NCBI RefSeq assembly: GCF_035917675.1
Contig: NZ_CP109104.1
Span: 6,200,001 to 6,264,000 of the forward strand
Length of the DNA: 64,000 bases
DNA from: Streptomyces sp. NBC_01775
GTDB lineage: Bacteria; Actinomycetota; Actinomycetes; Streptomycetales; Streptomycetaceae
Direction of reading: 5' to 3'
Shown: piece by piece, positions 63,232-64,000 of the stretch
Layout: the number at the start of each line of letters is the position of its first letter
Numbering within the stretch: position 1 is the stretch's first letter
Position numbers and translations under genes: made by a program
The notes under the pieces: model-generated
Told to the model about the DNA's origin: nothing
Databases searched by the model: none
The model's input: only the letters and a program-made list of their open reading frames with translations

Positions 63232-63842
63232 AGCGGTTAACCCTCTAGGCCGTAAATTCAGGTCACGACTCTAGTTCCCGCGACTCCGCTTGCTATTCCC
63301 CGCGTTCGGGAACTGGCGCGACGAGCCGCGGACGGAAATGTTCGATTTGATGTCAGTTGTCCCACTTAAACGGGGCATATGGAGCTGGTGTGACACCAGG
63401 GAGATGTCCCCTTCGTGCCCCTCTGTGCCCGCTGTGAGCGAGGCCACAATTCCCAGTTGTACGCAAGGAATTCACCTGTGGCTCGGCACCGGGTGCCATG
63501 AGTAATGCATCAGGTGCCCATCCCCTGTACGGCGCATTGATCAGGCCGAATTGATGGCCGAATTAGGGGTCTATACGCCATGCGCATACTATCCGTCCGG
63601 CGACGACGGCCCGCCCCCGGTCCCGTCCGGGCCCCGCGTGGACGGATCCCGTGGACGGATCCCGTGGACGGGTCCCATGGGTCGCGCCAGTCCCAGGATT
63701 TACCGGATGATGGAGCCGATGGGCGGTCACCCGGGTCCTCGTGCGCGGGAGTTGGTGGCACGATGGGTGGGCGCGGGGGTGTGGCAGTGGTGGCAGACCC
63801 CCTGGCCGGTGAGGCGTTCCGAGCATGAGGGTGTGAGCAGTT
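63232..63842. other. AT-richer divergent intergenic region with repeats
   Basis: 611 bases with distinctly lower G+C to about 63600. It holds a GGCACC-G-GGTGCC palindrome (63484-63496), a possible promoter TTGATG-N15-TATACG (63551-63577) and a 13-bp repeat. Short open frames here lack coding bias. It presumably carries the promoters of the acyltransferase gene and the rightward gene. Confidence 0.5.
63637..63675. repeat. 13-bp tandem repeat, three copies
   Basis: CGTGGACGGATCC at 63637-63649 and 63650-63662, and a variant CGTGGACGGGTCC at 63663-63675. Confidence 0.9.
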
Positions 63843-64000
63843 GTGGCCATCTCGCTGTCGGTAGTCCTGATGCTGGGAGTCATCCTGGTCGTCATGATCC
63901 GGGGCAAGTCGATCAAGGCGGGCCCCGCCGTCGTCGCCGTGCTCTTCGGCTTCTTCCTCGCCTCCACCGGCATGGCGCCCTCGATCAACCGGTTCCTCAA
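63843..64000 (+). CDS. Small membrane protein, partial (3' end beyond window)
   Basis: GTG 63843 opens a frame of 52 codons still open at the window end, with two hydrophobic segments (about 3-18 and 27-45: VVAVLFGFFLASTGMA) separated by a short basic turn RGKSIK. Highly G/C-biased third positions support it. It resembles short two-helix membrane proteins that recur in Streptomyces genomes; the function is unknown. Confidence 0.7.
   Translation, partial: MAISLSVVLMLGVILVVMIRGKSIKAGPAVVAVLFGFFLASTGMAPSINRFL

Noticed and set aside
63290..63505. 71-codon plus-strand frame in the AT-richer spacer
   Set aside because: Codon third positions are not G/C-biased and the product has no recognisable pattern or ribosome-binding site.
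63580..63828. 82-codon frame starting just after a TATACG element
   Set aside because: A leaderless start is conceivable, but codon use is poor and it runs through the 13-bp repeats, giving an unlikely low-complexity protein.

Overview
The window is about 72% G+C with strongly G/C-biased third codon positions, frequent GTG and TTG starts and many 4-base ATGA/GTGA gene overlaps. With snapalysin and its LysR regulator, an AfsR/SARP-type regulator, a sodF gene under a likely nickel-responsive operator, and a dispersed actinomycete intergenic repeat, this points to a Streptomyces chromosome. The genes look like conserved core. I see no phage, insertion sequence, CRISPR array, rRNA or tRNA, and no biosynthetic cluster.

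Layout. 1-7 kb: two large FtsX-type permeases (the first runs off the left edge), a truncated haemoglobin and an ABC-2 exporter pair. 7-8 kb: a PIMT-like methyltransferase. 8.4-19.5 kb: a seven-gene set encoding a GlnX-like membrane protein, a GlnH-like binding protein, a coiled-coil protein, a PknG-type kinase, a PP2C phosphatase, a VWA protein and an FHA protein. It looks like a complete amino-acid-sensing phosphorylation module. 19.4-22.0 kb: a sugar kinase and a GH4 glycosidase preceded by a frameshifted remnant of a ROK regulator and an operator-like palindrome. 22-28 kb: MscS channel, HNH nuclease and a secreted GH84-type glycosidase.

28.2-34.4 kb: a small unknown protein coupled to malQ, an AfsR-like regulator and a tiny membrane protein. 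34.4-40.5 kb: a PD-(D/E)XK-like protein, a serine hydrolase, an EamA exporter with divergent LysR, and a Tat-type metallophosphoesterase. 40.6-48 kb: two aminopeptidase N paralogues flanking snapalysin and its LysR regulator. 48-54 kb: a DsbA-like thiol protein, sodF with a Nur-like box over its -10, two amino-acid permeases and bioY. 54-58.3 kb: rpiB-nei, an Eis-like acetyltransferase and a membrane SpoIIE-type phosphatase. 58.4-64 kb: a MacB/LolD-type ATPase-permease pair, an acyltransferase-3 membrane protein, an AT-richer intergenic region and the start of a small membrane protein.

Three observations go beyond routine annotation: the extended PknG signalling cassette; the ROK pseudogene beside a GH4/kinase pair that has lost its transporter genes; and short tandem duplications that begin at, or include, stop codons at the 3' ends of at least six unrelated genes. 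Perfect hairpin terminators separate most convergent gene pairs.
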